A stretch of 64,000 bases of DNA from Plicaturopsis crispa FD-325 SS-3 (GCA_000827205.1 KN832563.1:1126863-1190862), one strand, 5' to 3'; positions 46,333 to 58,912 are shown, numbered from the stretch's first letter. The notes: generated from the sequence alone by a model not told the origin. Program-made: numbers and translations.

Positions 46333-47122
46333 TCACGAAGCTTTGGCAACAGCCCCCATATTGATAGAGTCCGACTTAGCTGCCAGTTGGACGTTTTGTA
46401 CAGCAGCGGAGGATGCGATCTGCACAGTAGCAGCCGACGCGTGCCTTGTACGTTGCCCACCGATGCGCCTCAGCTTTTGCATGCCCTCGGCAAACCCGCT
46501 GCTAATCTTAAAGATGCCACCAGCGCCTTTCAAGCTAGGACCACGCCCTAATCGGGCATGCAGCTGCTTTTCGTACGCGTCCAGCTGATGCCGGAAGCCC
46601 AAATTCGGGCACACGATCCCCCGTTTCGCCTGGCAAAATGCGATCGTCTCCGGTGCGAGCATGTCCGTCGACGCGACCAGATACGCACACACGACAGTAG
46701 CACTTCGGCTGATGCCCTGGAAGCAGTGCACCTATCCAGACCGGCCGTATTGAGCAATGAATTAGTGCGACGCATGCAGAAGTGCGGTAACTCACCAGGA
46801 CCTTGCTCGCAGGATCTGCCAGTGCCTCCACGATGAACCGCGTCGTCTTGTCGAGATGGCTAAGAATGTCGACGTCCGATCTGTCTGCGATGGGGACATG
46901 CAGCATGTGTATGCTCGCGGGGAATGTGGGCTTGTACTCGAGCACGGACACGACGTGTGTGATGCCGAGGGTTGCGAGCTGCTCTTCGTTGCGAGCCGTG
47001 AAGAGATCGCTCAAGTACAGGCGGGGGACTATGAGGCTGGCGCAGCGTGCACCTGGGTCGCGGAAGGGCCGGGTTTTTGGGATGAGGGAGGCTTGCCAGC
47101 TCGATGTGGGGAAAGAGAGCAT
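46333..47122 (-). CDS. Dual-specificity protein phosphatase
   Basis: This is a cysteine-based phosphatase of the DSP family acting on phospho-Tyr/Ser/Thr. It starts at ATG 47122 (MLSFPTSSWQASLIPKTRPF). 'IVPRLYLSDLFTARNEEQLA' and 'LGITHVVSVLEYKP' are the usual DSP opening, 'HVPIADRSDVDILSHLDKTT' includes the general-acid Asp region, and 'VHCFQGISRSATVVCAYLV' is the complete HCxxGxSRS active site. It is reached across one short intron placed just before the His. 'FCQAKRGIVCPNLGFRHQLD' completes the domain. The C-terminal ~60 residues are Ala/Gly-rich and hydrophilic without a known motif. The substrate is unknown. It is divergent from MED4 across 400 bases. Confidence 0.9.
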
Positions 47123-47522
47123 CGCGCAGAGATGGATAGTTGGAGGTTGTGACAAGAGGAACCTGGGGACAACCTAGGACATGTCTATATGGTATACAGC
47201 GACGAGGATCTGAGTCTGCGTGGGTGTATCAATTTCACCGTGGTACACGGTATCAGCGTTGATACGTCGTGGCGGCAGTGCGCGTCGTGCCTGTGCCAGA
47301 CGGCAAGGTCCTTCCGACTTGTTTACTCCGAGGAGTCTGCGTTACACTCCTTTAGCTTGAGAAAAAAGGATTCGAATCTTCAAAAAAAAAGTTATCGGCT
47401 GAAACGTAGTGGTGGTAAGGACGAAACGAGGAGGAACAGACGTCGTTGTATTTTCGACGCGACACGCGACGCGAATTCCATCCTCGACTCTTCCATAACT
47501 TCGACTTGAACAGCGACGACCA
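47123..47522. other. Bidirectional promoter, phosphatase and MED4
   Basis: The two start codons face away from each other, 400 bases apart. The MED4-proximal part is A-rich (two A-runs near 47365 and 47386) with CGACGCGACACGCGACGCG just upstream of 47473. No gene was found inside. Confidence 0.45.
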
Positions 47523-48367
47523 ATGTCACAAATTTACCGAAATGCAACAGCTGGACCGTCAAAACCGCCGCCAGAGCCGCCGTCTTCAATGACGGCCATT
47601 TTACTCAACCCACTAAACGAACTCCAAACGCTCTCCCAAACGCTCTTCCTCGCGCTTTCCCCGGCCCAAACCAGACCGCCGCCCCTTCCCCCCATATCCG
47701 CGTTCCTTGACTGCGATGTACGTCTCGCGGATGCGATCCATACTGCCCACCGCCATCAGATAAACCAGCGCAAGACCGAGGCACTCAAAGACGAGATATT
47801 GGATCTCGAAGCGCGGTGGCGCGAAATACTTAGGGAACTCGAGGGCGGGAAACGAGAGCTGGAGGCGATGATTGAAGAGGGCAATGAAAGGGCGAAGGCG
47901 ATAGACGCTGCAGCTGATGGTATAGTCCTCATCAATGCTCTCATCTGCTTAGTGCTGAACGGGTTATAGCGTCTATTCCGTATCCTGAGCTTCTTGCATA
48001 CGCGCAAAGCCTCAGTGCGTTCACGTCCGCACCACCCAACATGCCCGACCTCGCACTTCCGGGTCAACCGCCGCCACCGCTCTTCTTCCCGCCATTTCCG
48101 AACGAGGAGAAGATGCGCCGCGGAAGGCTCAATGCAGAGGCGCCGCTGGGCTTGCTTGGGGAGACGCATTCCGTTGGGCGCCGTATGTGGCTACCGCTGA
48201 TAACATGAGATCTATACTGACGATACTATCCGCTAGCACCCACCGCATCCCCTGCACCAGCTGAGGCCCAGCATATGGGTCCCGGCGTCAACCCGTACAG
48301 ACAGGATCTACGACCGCCACCGGCGCAGTTCTTTGACCTTGACCTCGACCTCAATCCGGACCTCTGA
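47523..48367 (+). CDS. MED4: Mediator complex subunit 4
   Basis: This is a subunit of the Mediator middle module, a nuclear bridge between activators and RNA polymerase II. The ATG 47523 starts MSQIYRNATAGPSKPPPEPP. A coiled coil follows ('QRKTEALKDEILDLEARWRE' to 'KRELEAMIEEGNERAKAID'). The MED4 signature 'SIPYPELLAYAQSLSAFTSA' then 'PPNMP' comes after the first intron (GTATAG..TTATAG). 'QPPPPLFFPPFPNEEKMRRG' is also typical, and the end 'FFDLDLDLNPDL' matches the conserved acidic tail of fungal MED4. Three exons; the stop is TGA at 48365-48367. At ~245 residues its length agrees with the family. Confidence 0.9.
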
Positions 48368-48810
48368 TCTTGGAACTCAGGAGGAGGTTCCAATCAACCT
48401 AAGGCTCGCCACCCGATGCCAAATTATTCGACCGTACATCTAAGTATGTCAATACATAGTGTATGGCTGAGAGCCACGCCACACTGAATGGCTCAATCTA
48501 GAGGGGCGATCAGCATGTACCTACTGGCAATGTATTATATATCACTATTCGCCATCCTGGTCCTTAGTACGCAGCTTTGCAGAGCTAAGGCAAACATTTT
48601 GACTTCAACGCGTCCGAGTCGCGTTCAATCCACTTTATAGACGCCCACGTGGTCTCACTGACTTGTGTCCTCAAGCTGTGGCTGCATTTCCGACTCGTAC
48701 TTCTGCAACTTGTTCAAGCTGCTGCTCCATTTTGACGCCAGAGCGCTCCTCGACGACTAACAGGTCTTTGCCCAGCCCGTCGTCTACCTAAACCCTTAGC
48801 GGTGGCGGCA
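48368..48810. other. Spacer
   Basis: This is the 3' flank of MED4 and the promoter of the chloride channel gene. No gene or repeat was seen. Confidence 0.4.
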
Positions 48811-51800
48811 ATGAGCAGGCCCGAGCCGAACACTCACCATGACGAGGAGGCCTTCGAGCTCACCGAAGATGGAAACCTCCTGCGCCAAGAATCATCGGGC
48901 GAACGCTTCAAATACAAGGACGGAGACACTATCGACTGGCTGCACGAGGAGAGTGTAGAACGCCAGCGACAGCAGCACTTGCGTTCGCATCGGGGCCTGC
49001 GCGGAGTGATCGCCCCACTCATGGATGCCTCGCGACTGTGGTTTATCATCGTTGTGACTGGGGTGGGTATTGGTCTCGCTGGAGCGTGGTTGGACGTTCT
49101 CGTGAAATGGTGTGTGCTACTTTGTGTGTAATTGGTTAAGGCTAATGCGGGCGAGGGCAGGTTAGCGGACCTGCGGGAGGGACGGTGCTCATACGGGTTC
49201 TTCTACAACCAGGTAGCCTGCTGTAGTGGTTTGGACGGTGACGAACCTTTCCTTTCTCGAAGAAATGCCTGTTCTGATGGTCTACCATTGTGTAGCTGGA
49301 GAGGTGTGCACAGAATGGCGGACATGGAGTCAATGGTGGAATATCCATTCAATATTGGGCGGGGTACTCATACAGATATTCATCTATGTCGCCCTGGCTG
49401 TTTGTCTATTTCCTACCACTCCCTCAATACCTTGCCAATGCCAACCCTTTTCCCAGGTAGTCTTTGCGGGCAGCGCTGCCATCCTTGTCGAGAACTACGC
49501 CCCATAGTAAGTGTTATCGTCTCATAGAAGCCCCCGTCAAAACCATAGCATTAAATATCCGTGCAGTGCTTTTCATACAGGAAGTGAGCTGCAACGTGTT
49601 CTCCCCGTTTTCTTGCGCTGAAATCTATCCACAGTTCCCGAGATCAAAGCTGTGAATCTCCAGTGCCTTATGGCTAACCAGCTGAAAGCTGACGAGTTTG
49701 TGCAGATCCTAGGCGGCTATGTGCTCGATTCGTTCCTCAGTCCTTGGACTCTCCTCATCAAGGCACTCGGTCTGGCCCTCTCTGTCGCGTCTGGGTTGTC
49801 GCTAGGAAAAGAGGTCAGTACACACTGTCGAACATAAGGTGCTTTTCGGACAACTGATCCAATCATGGCAGGGCCCCTTGGTTCACGTCGCGTGCTGCCT
49901 AGCATATCTAGTGTCTAAACCTTTCCCTCAGTTCGCACGGAATGAAGGTATTTTCACTATTCCCACTTCTCTTCGTGGGGCATAACTAAACGAGATGGTC
50001 GCTCCAGCTTTGAAACGAAAGTTATTGGCAGCTGCAGCATCCGCAGGTGTCTCCGTCGCGTTCGGTAGTCCCCTGGGTGGCGTTCTATTTGGTCTTGAAG
50101 GTAAACAGACCCTCTGTGTTTCTACTTCGCTCAATCTAACACTGCCGATAGAAATGGACACATTTGCAAACGAGAGCGACGTGATGTGGCGCGGATTCGT
50201 GACCTCTGTCATTGCGGCCGTGTCTCTACAATGGGTAAGCCGTGACGGTGTTAACTCGAGGGATAACACTGATGTGAATTATCTCGCTTTGCAGGTCGAT
50301 CCATTTGGAACAGCCCGATTAGTGCTTTTCGAAGTGCGTACGCCTATTTTCTTTCGTTTGTAGCTTGGGTGGTAACAGTCCAATGTTTGAGTAGGTAACT
50401 AGCGTAAGCGATACGTGGCGTACATTCGAATTGGTGTGCTTCCAGCCCTGTTTTTCTATGCATCCTTCTCAAATGACACGCCACTCCGCAGATCCCATGG
50501 CTCGCACTGGGCGTCATTGGTGTACGTGCCCACTTTACATCCAAATTTGACTCTTGAGCTAATACAATCGCTGCAGGGTGTGCTGGGGTCGCTCTTGATC
50601 AAGATGAATGTCGCCGTCGCGATCTTCAGGAGAGACAGTGGCTTGCATGAGTGGCCCATCCTGGAGGTGGTGGGCGTCAGCGCGGTCACGGCTGCCGTTA
50701 GTTACTTGGTGAGACTTTACAACCTGCCGCATTTAATCAATGTGCATTGACTGGTAGATCGGGTGGTGTAGGGTGTGTTTACTCGGTGCGTATTGCATGG
50801 CAAACTCCTAATGTAGTCGCGAATACTCACGGATGCTTACTTGCACTTTTCAGGGTACAGTCCTCGGAGCTGGTAGCGAACTTATTCCAGGAATGTGACC
50901 CCACCAAGGGTGACTATCATGGCTTGTGCAAGTAAGTGGGACCTATGCTCCTTCCTTCCAGGCGCCCGTTCGAGCTGATGCGCCCAGCCCTAATGCTGTC
51001 TGGGAAAACGGATTCCTCCTCATTCTCACCGCTGTAACCAAATTTCTCCTGACGGCGTGGACTTTTGGCATGATGGCAAGTTCTTGGGATCCCGAAATGT
51101 TTGTTGGCCCAAGCACTGACATACACTCAAGGTACCTGCAGGAATCTTCCTACCGACGATCGCGATCGGTGCATCTCTGGGACGCGTCCTCGGGCTATTG
51201 ACGTACGTCCGGCACACATATTTTGCGGTGCCTCATTGTAATATCCAAATGTGAAGTCAGGGACTGCAGAGAGCGTATCCCACTGCCTGGATATTCTCGA
51301 CTTGCCCACCCGATCCGTCTGTGCGTTGTGTGTCGCCCGGTTTCTACGCCGTCATCGGGGCTTCGGCAATGCTTGGCGGTGTGACCCGCATGACGAGTGA
51401 GTGCACCCCAAATTTATTGTCAAACCGCAGTGTTGATTCGTGCCCCCCAGTTTCCCTGGTGGTCATTCTGTTCGAAGTATGTTGCAGTTCCCTTGCACGA
51501 CTTTCGTTAGCTGACTGACAGAAATAGCTGACGGGCGCCCTCTCGCACGTCCTGCCAATCATGATATCCGTGATGACAGCGAAGTGGGTCGGCGATGCGT
51601 TTGGGAAGGAGGGCATATACTCCGTGTGGATCGCGATGCGGCGCTACCCTTGGCTCCCGCCCGTGGAGTACCACGACGAGGGCGAAACGGCCAAGAATAT
51701 CATGAAGCCGTTGGTGGATCTCGTCGTCATCGAGGATGCAAGGGATACTGTGCGCGATTTGGGTGAGTGCGACGTCGCGATGTGGATTGAGGGCAGGTGC

Positions 51801-52389
51801 TGAAGTACTTATTTTGAAGATGCACTTTTGGGTAAGCGCAACTTTAATGGGTTTCCGGTCGTGCGCGGCCAGGCCCTCGTGGGTCAGTGATTTCTGGTTC
51901 AGTTCCTGTATGCCTCTGAAAGCTAAACAATTCCAGGCTACGTTTCTCGCGACAAACTTCGTTCGGCTATAGGTACGTTTGTGCAGATATGTATACGTTT
52001 CTCATCCACTCTAACGCAAAACACTATATAGACTCTCTGGAGTCAGATAACCATGAACGTATCTGCTCCTTCCTGCCGGACAATACTGGCAATACCGTCG
52101 ACCTGTCCACGATACTGGAAGAATCTGTCCTGCACCTGCGACAGGACGTCCCTCAGGAGCTTGTCGTTAGTATGTTTCAAAAAATGGCAAGTATTCCTTT
52201 GAATGTCTCTTGATATATTCTTTCTCATGAGTATTGCTTGTGCAGAATCTACGCCAGATCCTATTGACAGAGGGGGGAGGAAAGCTGGTGGGGATGGTGT
52301 CGAAGACGGATATCGTAGCGCTGCTAAACAGACACTTTCCGCATACCGGCGCACTGGAGGAGTACCGCGGGTATTTAGCACCTCGATAG
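48811..52389 (+). CDS. CLC-type chloride channel/exchanger with CBS pair
   Basis: This is a membrane protein of the CLC family, probably in endomembranes like yeast Gef1 or the plasma membrane. The ATG 48811 begins [20 protein letters not shown]. About ten to twelve hydrophobic helices follow '[20 protein letters not shown]'. Filter regions are visible: 'YAFHTGIPEIKAILGG' (usually GSGIPE), '[16 protein letters not shown]' with the gating Glu (usually GREGP), '[17 protein letters not shown]', and '[19 protein letters not shown]' (GxFxP). After '[20 protein letters not shown]' come two CBS domains, ending '[16 protein letters not shown]' and GYLAPR, with the stop at 52387-52389. About fifteen short introns. 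All transport-critical blocks are present, so it should be functional. Channel versus H+ exchanger is not decided. Confidence 0.92.
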
Positions 52390-52669
52390 CGTTGTATTAT
52401 TATTTTTCTCTGGGTATCTTGCATTTGCTGTGTTTGAACTTTGCGTGTCGAGTTTCGACGGAGGCGAAAGTATTTTGGGATGTACTTCCGTGATTTTGGA
52501 CCCAGCGATGCCGCACGGCGTTTGCCGTCCAACGGTGCCGGTCGCGTTGTCACGAAACGGGCGAGCTCTGAATCGACGTATGGCCCACCGCAAACGCGTC
52601 TCTTTCTCTTGCCAATATCTCTGAAAGACTACAATACATCTTGTCTTTACTACCTGCCACACATTCACT
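52390..52669. other. Spacer
   Basis: This is a 280-base tandem spacer with no gene. It should hold the promoter of the next gene. Confidence 0.4.
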
Positions 52670-54073
52670 ATGTCTTCAGCCGCTAACGATGGCGACGTCT
52701 TTGGAGGTTCAAGCTCGCGTTTGCTATCACCGACCAAGGCCACGCCACGGAGATCGCCTTCGAAGCAGAGTCTCAGCTCCCGCCATTCGACAGCATCACT
52801 GCGGGGCTCGTCGAGCCTGGCACATGCACATGTCGTAGACGATGATTCTGCCAATGGACGCCACTCGTTAGCGCACGAGCTCGCTGCAGCACTTATGCCG
52901 GAACCTAGCGCCGGTTCTAAGTTATTGGCGGAGGAATTTGGGATCGAATACGATGAGGGCGCTGAGGGCATAGATGAGGACAGTCAAATGGGCCCTCCGT
53001 CGCCCACGAAAGCGAAGGCAGGACCGTCATTTGCAGATGAACAAGGCGATCCACAGACATTGGATGCGGCTTTCCAGGACGCGCCGGCATCCCCTTCGTA
53101 CAACGACACCTCTGCAGACCATGATCCTACGTTCGGCACCCCAGCAACTCCGAAACGTAAGAAGCGACCCGAACAGGACTCGTTGGAGATGCTATCGCAG
53201 GACCTGGCGTCCACAGATAAATTCCTCAATCATCTACGTCGACTCGATGTAGATCCCAGCTCGTCGATAGCGCCTTTAGAGAAGATCGCGTCGGACGTCA
53301 TCCGTCGACTGAACGAGACTGCACGGGACCGGGAGGGACAGGTCAGAGAGCTGCTGGAATACGAGCGGGAGTTCCGCAAAATCTCTGGGGAGCGTGGGGG
53401 GAGCGACGTTCTGGGCCAGCTGGAGGAGTTGGTGGATACGGAAGAGCTCTCTGAGCAAACGTCCCCCGTTAACGCGCTTCGGCCAGATCCTCCATCCAGC
53501 TTGCGGATGGACTCTGTGGAGGAAGATCCTCCTGCAGCCGCCGTCAATGACTGGGAACTAGACCCCGAGCAAAATCGTCTCGGAGACGAGGACGAGAACG
53601 AGGAGGACGATGACGATGACGATACACCGGCACCGTCTCCAATCAAAGATTCCTTCCCGCAGCCTCCGCCTGTTGTCGGGTATCCCACGCCCGCAAAAAC
53701 TATACCTCATCTAGCCCACCTGCGTACATTCACAAGCTCACTCATCACATCACTATCCACTATATCCGAACAAGCGCAGGTCAACGGTGCAGCGACCGCC
53801 GAAGCGGGGCGGAAGATCCGCGCTCTGAAGAATAAGCTTGGTGGTTGGCGCACGGATTGGGACAACGCGGAACGCAGTCGCGTCAGGATCGAGAAGTGGG
53901 AGGCTGGCGTAGAGGACAACGAGACGTTCGGCGGCGCGCCTATGACCCCCGTGCGATCTCCGTCTGCTAGGAGAATAGACGGGCGGAAGATGGTGCAGGA
54001 GCACCTACAGGCTTTCGAAAAGGCGCTCGCAGATGCCGGCGTTAAGACGCAGGCGATTATGGCTGCTTCATGA
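52670..54073 (+). CDS. Uncharacterised acidic protein with helical C-terminal module
   Basis: A single exon of 467 codons runs from MSSAANDGDVFGGSSSRLLS. The N-terminal ~160 residues are disordered, with many Ser-Pro sites ('RLLSPTKATPRRSPSKQ') and a basic 'PKRKKRPE' that may be a nuclear signal. A helical block follows: 'DSLEMLSQDLASTDKFLNHL' and 'VIRRLNETARDREGQVRELL'. An acidic linker ('DEDENEEDDDDDDT') leads to a conserved end: 'KTIPHLAHLRTFTSSLITSL', 'EAGRKIRALKNKLGGWRTDW' and 'DNAERSRVRIEKWEAG'. The C-terminal part looks like a coiled coil. I do not recognise the family. Phosphosite density and the nuclear-signal-like patch hint at a cell-cycle or chromosome role, which is inference. 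Confidence 0.82.
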   Translation: MSSAANDGDVFGGSSSRLLSPTKATPRRSPSKQSLSSRHSTASLRGSSSLAHAHVVDDDSANGRHSLAHELAAALMPEPSAGSKLLAEEFGIEYDEGAEGIDEDSQMGPPSPTKAKAGPSFADEQGDPQTLDAAFQDAPASPSYNDTSADHDPTFGTPATPKRKKRPEQDSLEMLSQDLASTDKFLNHLRRLDVDPSSSIAPLEKIASDVIRRLNETARDREGQVRELLEYEREFRKISGERGGSDVLGQLEELVDTEELSEQTSPVNALRPDPPSSLRMDSVEEDPPAAAVNDWELDPEQNRLGDEDENEEDDDDDDTPAPSPIKDSFPQPPPVVGYPTPAKTIPHLAHLRTFTSSLITSLSTISEQAQVNGAATAEAGRKIRALKNKLGGWRTDWDNAERSRVRIEKWEAGVEDNETFGGAPMTPVRSPSARRIDGRKMVQEHLQAFEKALADAGVKTQAIMAAS

Positions 54074-54268
54074 TCTACCGAGCATTTATTTCCTCCACCT
54101 CTCCTCCTAACGCTCACGTCGGAAAATCTATATCGATTCTTCCCTGTCTAGTATACATATATTTGTCTGCACTGTATCTGCACACGTCTCTTAGAAGACA
54201 CGGAATACCCACAATAATCTACACCTCTTGGTAACCTGGAAGGACGAATGAAGCAGCATACAAAGCTT

Positions 54269-57200
54269 TCATTTCCCGTTGTATTTGTACCAATTTGTGC
54301 TGTACAATTTGGTTAGAGGATGTAGGGAGAGATACTTGCATGAGCGCACCGAGCATCAACAGCTTCCTTCCGCACAGATCGCTTGGGGTCATCGAGTGCG
54401 ATAGCCAGCTGTCGGATAACATTGGCCTTGTACGGGTGCAGGACATCGTAGCGTACAATGCTCGGTAGCACAGCAAGGAAACGTAAGGCCGAAATTCGAA
54501 CACGCTATGACCGAGAAATTCAATTCGACGCCTGAAACGAGGGATCGCGTACTCACCGCCGAAGGTATTTTGTATGTGCTGTTGTTGAGCATCGCTGTCA
54601 CTAGCGTGGATGCATGCTCGGATATAGCATTTTGCTCATTGGAGCTCCCATCGGTGACGGCCAATAATGTGTCTATCACGTTCGCTCGGATGCTGTGATC
54701 ATCTAGCTCCAAGCCCCGCAAGAGTAGCGGCATAAGCTGCACGGTGTTGGAAGATGAGATTCAACACTTGAGGAGACGGGAAACACTGACTGCAGGAATC
54801 TCGGGTGCAAAAACCGTCTTGGGTAGAGATTTTATCAGGGACGTCAGTGCTACAAGGTACGCCGATTGGGTCTCCGGCTCTGGAAATACAAAGGAAAATG
54901 AGATAAATGGCTATTAATGAGGATAATGAGACGCACCGGCCGCATTCTTGGCACCATCCACTAGCCGCGGTAGTATTTGATTCAAAAACCGTTGTGCATA
55001 GAGGAGCTGCGGGTCTCAATTACTTTCGCCCTTCGTACAATGAGCAAATATCTTACCTTGATTATGGCATGGTTTCGCTTCGTCAGGATTTTATCACCAC
55101 CGCCGATAGTACCGATAGCTCGGGCAGCGTCCCATCCTATATCTTTGTCCCCGAAGATTTCAAAGAGGCGGTCCGTATATGCGCTCGCTTTAGGATGATT
55201 CCGAACCAACAGAGCTTTCGATATCTACAAGCAACAATGAGTAGATGCAATATGGACGGCAGGAGATGACTGACCCATATCCAGGCATTTATACCACTAC
55301 GACGTCTCTCCGCTGCGGCTGACGCGTTTGAAATTTCCTGGGACCAAAAAGTGTCTAGCGTCCACGATAAAAACTCAGTTACATCTGATAGAAAGGCGTT
55401 AGACCCGTCGGACTGTACCACATAATAGGAGACTTACCTTCGGCACGTTTGTTTATCACCGCAGAGATAATATGACAAGCTGCGGATTTCTGAACCAAGT
55501 TGTCGGCCGTAGAAATTTTCCACTGTGCAACTAGGCGTAAAAACTCGCTTGGGTTTGGCGAAGGTATTGTGATCTATGTCAGAGTATTAGAAGCCATGCT
55601 AGTGCATGTGTGTGCACTATGATGCTCGCCTCTTTGTGTAGAGCAACGACGGCCGCTGCGAATAAAGCAACTAGATTCCTCTGTACCGATGTTGCAGACG
55701 GCTGTGATGTACTGTTTGAGGGCATGCCTAAACAGTCTAAAGTATAGACGTACCTCGAAGGGGCGGAAGTTTGAGCCTGCGGCAATTTTCTGTTGTCCCT
55801 CAGCAACCTTGGAGTAATCTCCGTCGAGGAAGGCAGCGAACAACGATGATGCGTATGTCTCTTGCCTCCTGTGGCACCAATGGTGAGCACGTAAGGCAGT
55901 AGTGAGAAAGGCAAATAACTTGCTGCACAGGTACTGTTTGGACAATCAGTGTGATAATTTCGGCCGCAACACGAACAACCCTAGGATCAGTCGCTGGATT
56001 GTTGCTTTCGGGCTGTAGAGCGGAGTAGATGAAGAGATTGTAGAGCCGTGGAACTAAACGATCGATGTATTTCGGAACATCGGTATGGCCTTTGTCCACC
56101 TTGTCCGAAAGTGTGTTGGACAATGTCGTCAAAATAGAATGCGCATACGCTGCACTAGGCTCGGAGTCTGCGTCGGGTGTTGGCAATTTAGTCGGTGCAC
56201 AGATCAAATCCAGTTTGGTGGACAGGCGGATGACAAGGGTCTCGAAGAGTGCCGGCTGCAGGCAGAGTGTCCTGAGAGAGGAGAGCACACGCCAGCATTT
56301 CGCCCTTTCAGCTGCCGCGTCACGGGCCGGTGACTGGTCGGGAAGTGTGCTAAAGAGCAGAGGGAGTGTTTGTTCTTCGACGTGACGGGGTGTTGTGCTC
56401 GAGATGGTTGACAGTAAATCGAGTGTGGAGTCACTTATCCGAGAACGTTAGTCGAAAGTCAAGTGAGCAATATGTGAACTGACCTTGTGTCAAACTCGAG
56501 TTCATCGATGTCTGCTTGCAGGGCTTCGTTGGTATTGTGCACAACGAAACCAAGCTCATCGTCTGTCAACAGGTGCTTCGTTGTCACGAGGCCCTTGAGA
56601 CCAGCAAGCGCAGACCGTCGAGACGCTTGGGTCTTCAAACCTACAGTGAAAACACCAAGTACCGCATCCTTGAAGGGAAGTATGAAAACCTCCTCCGCGG
56701 CATCAGAATCTGACGACGCTACAGTGGCGGAGTCACGGGCTGCGACGATTAAATCCGACAGAAGCGACAGTACAGCGGGCCGATTGGACACTTCGTCAGG
56801 ATCGAGAAAGAGCTTGACAAAGTGCGGGACTGCCTGGGAGATTGTAAAGCGGCAGACAGAGGCTGCGCCATCGCGCAGTGAGCCTTAAATGACTCCGTCC
56901 TGTGCCGAAGAGACAGAAGACTCACGAGTTGTCGACATAAACGCGCACAAAACTTTGGTTGCCGGACGTGCTTGACTCTTCTCCGGCTCACGAAGGATTT
57001 CGATGCATTCCTGGCAAGCGTCTCGAGCAAGCCCTTGGATGTCAGTATCCATAGCGTCAGCGGAGGCACCATCTCCGTAAATCGTTTTGATCAAAGTCTG
57101 GGTCGCCTTAAGAGCTTCCTCCTCCGTGACGGGATCCGTCGGTTGGAATATCTGAATAAGGTGTCAGAAGAGCGTTTCGCATGAAGTCGTAAGGTGAATA

Positions 57201-58538
57201 CCTCGAGCTTGAAAGAGCTCCATAGTTTACGGGCAGACGTACGAGCCAGAGCTGCGCCGTACACAGGGAGACAAGCAGAAATTGTCTGAAGAGTATCTCT
57301 CTGAAAGGCAAAAATTTAGGTTCACTGAGCCTCCGTGAGGGCAAATGCACCGAACCTTGGTTGCAGGTGACCCAGCGGTTAGTTTGTCAATAAAGAGAGG
57401 AATAGATAATGGGCCAAATGCTGGGGTAGCGTTAAGGCATGCTCTGGATCCTACCATCAATTCGGGTAGACGTCGTATATATTGCAAAGTACTTGCCGCA
57501 GCGAATTCTTGAGATCATCGGGTGTCACTGCATGTTTGTAATCCGGTGGAGGCCTGAACGATATAGGAAAGTAGCAAAATGTGATATTGAATAGTCCCTA
57601 TGAAGGCATAAGGTTCTGCAGAAGGGGTTAGCTAAGAAAGGACCTTACCTCAACATTATCAGAGATATCGAATTCGATCAAGATGACGCGGGCTATGGCA
57701 AACGCCAGAAGCAGGTTACGAGGGTCTTTCTCGCCCTCCGCGATCCCAACGTATTTTGAAACGAATGATTTCCCCATTCCCTTCAAAGCTATGAAGTATG
57801 CAAGATTAATAAAATATATATATATACAACCACAGGAACCTACCATCACGGTGGCGTGCCATCAACGTGTCGAAAATCGTGAAGACCACGAAACGTGCAG
57901 GTTGCTCCAATGCTTTCATGGTGACATTGGCGAAGACGCTGTGTTTCAAGTCTTCGTTAACGATCCCCGCGCAAGCGTACAAGCCATGGTACGCACGCAT
58001 TCGCAATGTCGACCGCGTCTGTCGGTGTACATGATGGCAATGAGAGGAGAGAGACCATCCCTTTCAAGGCAGGTATGATGGTCTCTGTATCCTCGAGTTT
58101 TCCGCAATAAAAGACAGTGAGGACACGCGCTTTGACACAATTCCCACCATAAGCCGTAGATCTGCTCAAGCCTAGGAAATGTCCGCACCAGACTGTCGAT
58201 TAATCTTATCCGGTGAACATCGGAGTAGCACCGCTGATAGAAATTCAACTCCTAGATTTGAGATGGCGTGGCATGAAGATTTATTCGGAGCGGGACGGTT
58301 TACTAGCATTGAATGACTACCCTTCGTGCGCAAAACGTCCTCATCTGCAGTGAGATATTCTCCGAGGGCCTTGACGATATTAAGCAGCGTTATTTGGCCG
58401 TCCGACACTCCTGCCGTGAGGTTCGCAAATCGATGTATTGGACGCAGAAATACAGAGCATGCCTGACGCGGTCTCCTCTATTTCCTGATCCCGGCCGGAC
58501 GCTATCCAGGTGCGCACCAGTCGCTCCGCATTTTCCAT
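54269..58538 (-). CDS. MMS19: MMS19, cytosolic Fe-S targeting and DNA repair HEAT-repeat protein
   Basis: MMS19 is the adaptor of the cytosolic iron-sulfur assembly targeting complex; it delivers clusters to DNA polymerases and helicases such as XPD and is needed for excision repair and Pol II transcription. The start at ATG 58538 gives MENAERLVRTWIASGRDQEI. N-terminal signatures are 'LNIVKALGEYLTADEDVLRT', 'GVEFLSAVLLRCSPDKINRQ', 'LTVFYCGKLEDTETIIPALK' and 'GIAEGEKDPRNLLLAFAIAR'. HEAT repeats continue through 'YIDRLVPRLYNLFIYSALQP' and 'LPLLLRGLELDDHSIRANVI'. The final exon joins 'RSVRKEAVDAR' to 'TNWYKYNGK', the conserved MMS19 C-terminus, stop 54269-54271. About twenty short introns are present; one holds a (TA)n tract near 57815. 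It is divergent from the mitochondrial methyltransferase gene. Confidence 0.92.
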
Positions 58539-58912
58539 GGCGTTGCAGATGTATCGGATGCGTATTGGCAAATCGCAAGACCGTATACCGTTGTGTTTTC
58601 AGGTGATACGAGCAGCTTGAGAGCAATGCTCAGTTCGTGGTGGTGGAAAGCAAGAAGGAAGAGAAGAGGAAAAGCTCCGAGGCCGACGGTGCTCTCACTG
58701 TCGCGGCCGATCCGCGACGTCGACACGAGCAGATATTTGTGCTCTCCTCCTCCTGGACCTCATCCTTCAAAGCTCCAGTCTCGCGGGCTCGTATATCTTT
58801 TCTGTCTGAGGCGGCGGAAATCTTGCGCGTCCTTGAATCATCTCAAGCTCGCGCAGGCTTGCAGTTTCGGCTTGTACCTTGAGTGCACCTCGTCTACTAC
58901 CATACTATTTGC
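58539..58912. other. Bidirectional promoter, MMS19 and methyltransferase
   Basis: These 374 bases separate two outward start codons. Overlapping ORFs (for instance forward 58637-58882) have no domain or splice support. It should hold both promoters. Confidence 0.4.

Noticed and set aside
57810-57830. TA dinucleotide tract
   Set aside because: A short simple repeat in an MMS19 intron, with no sign of function.
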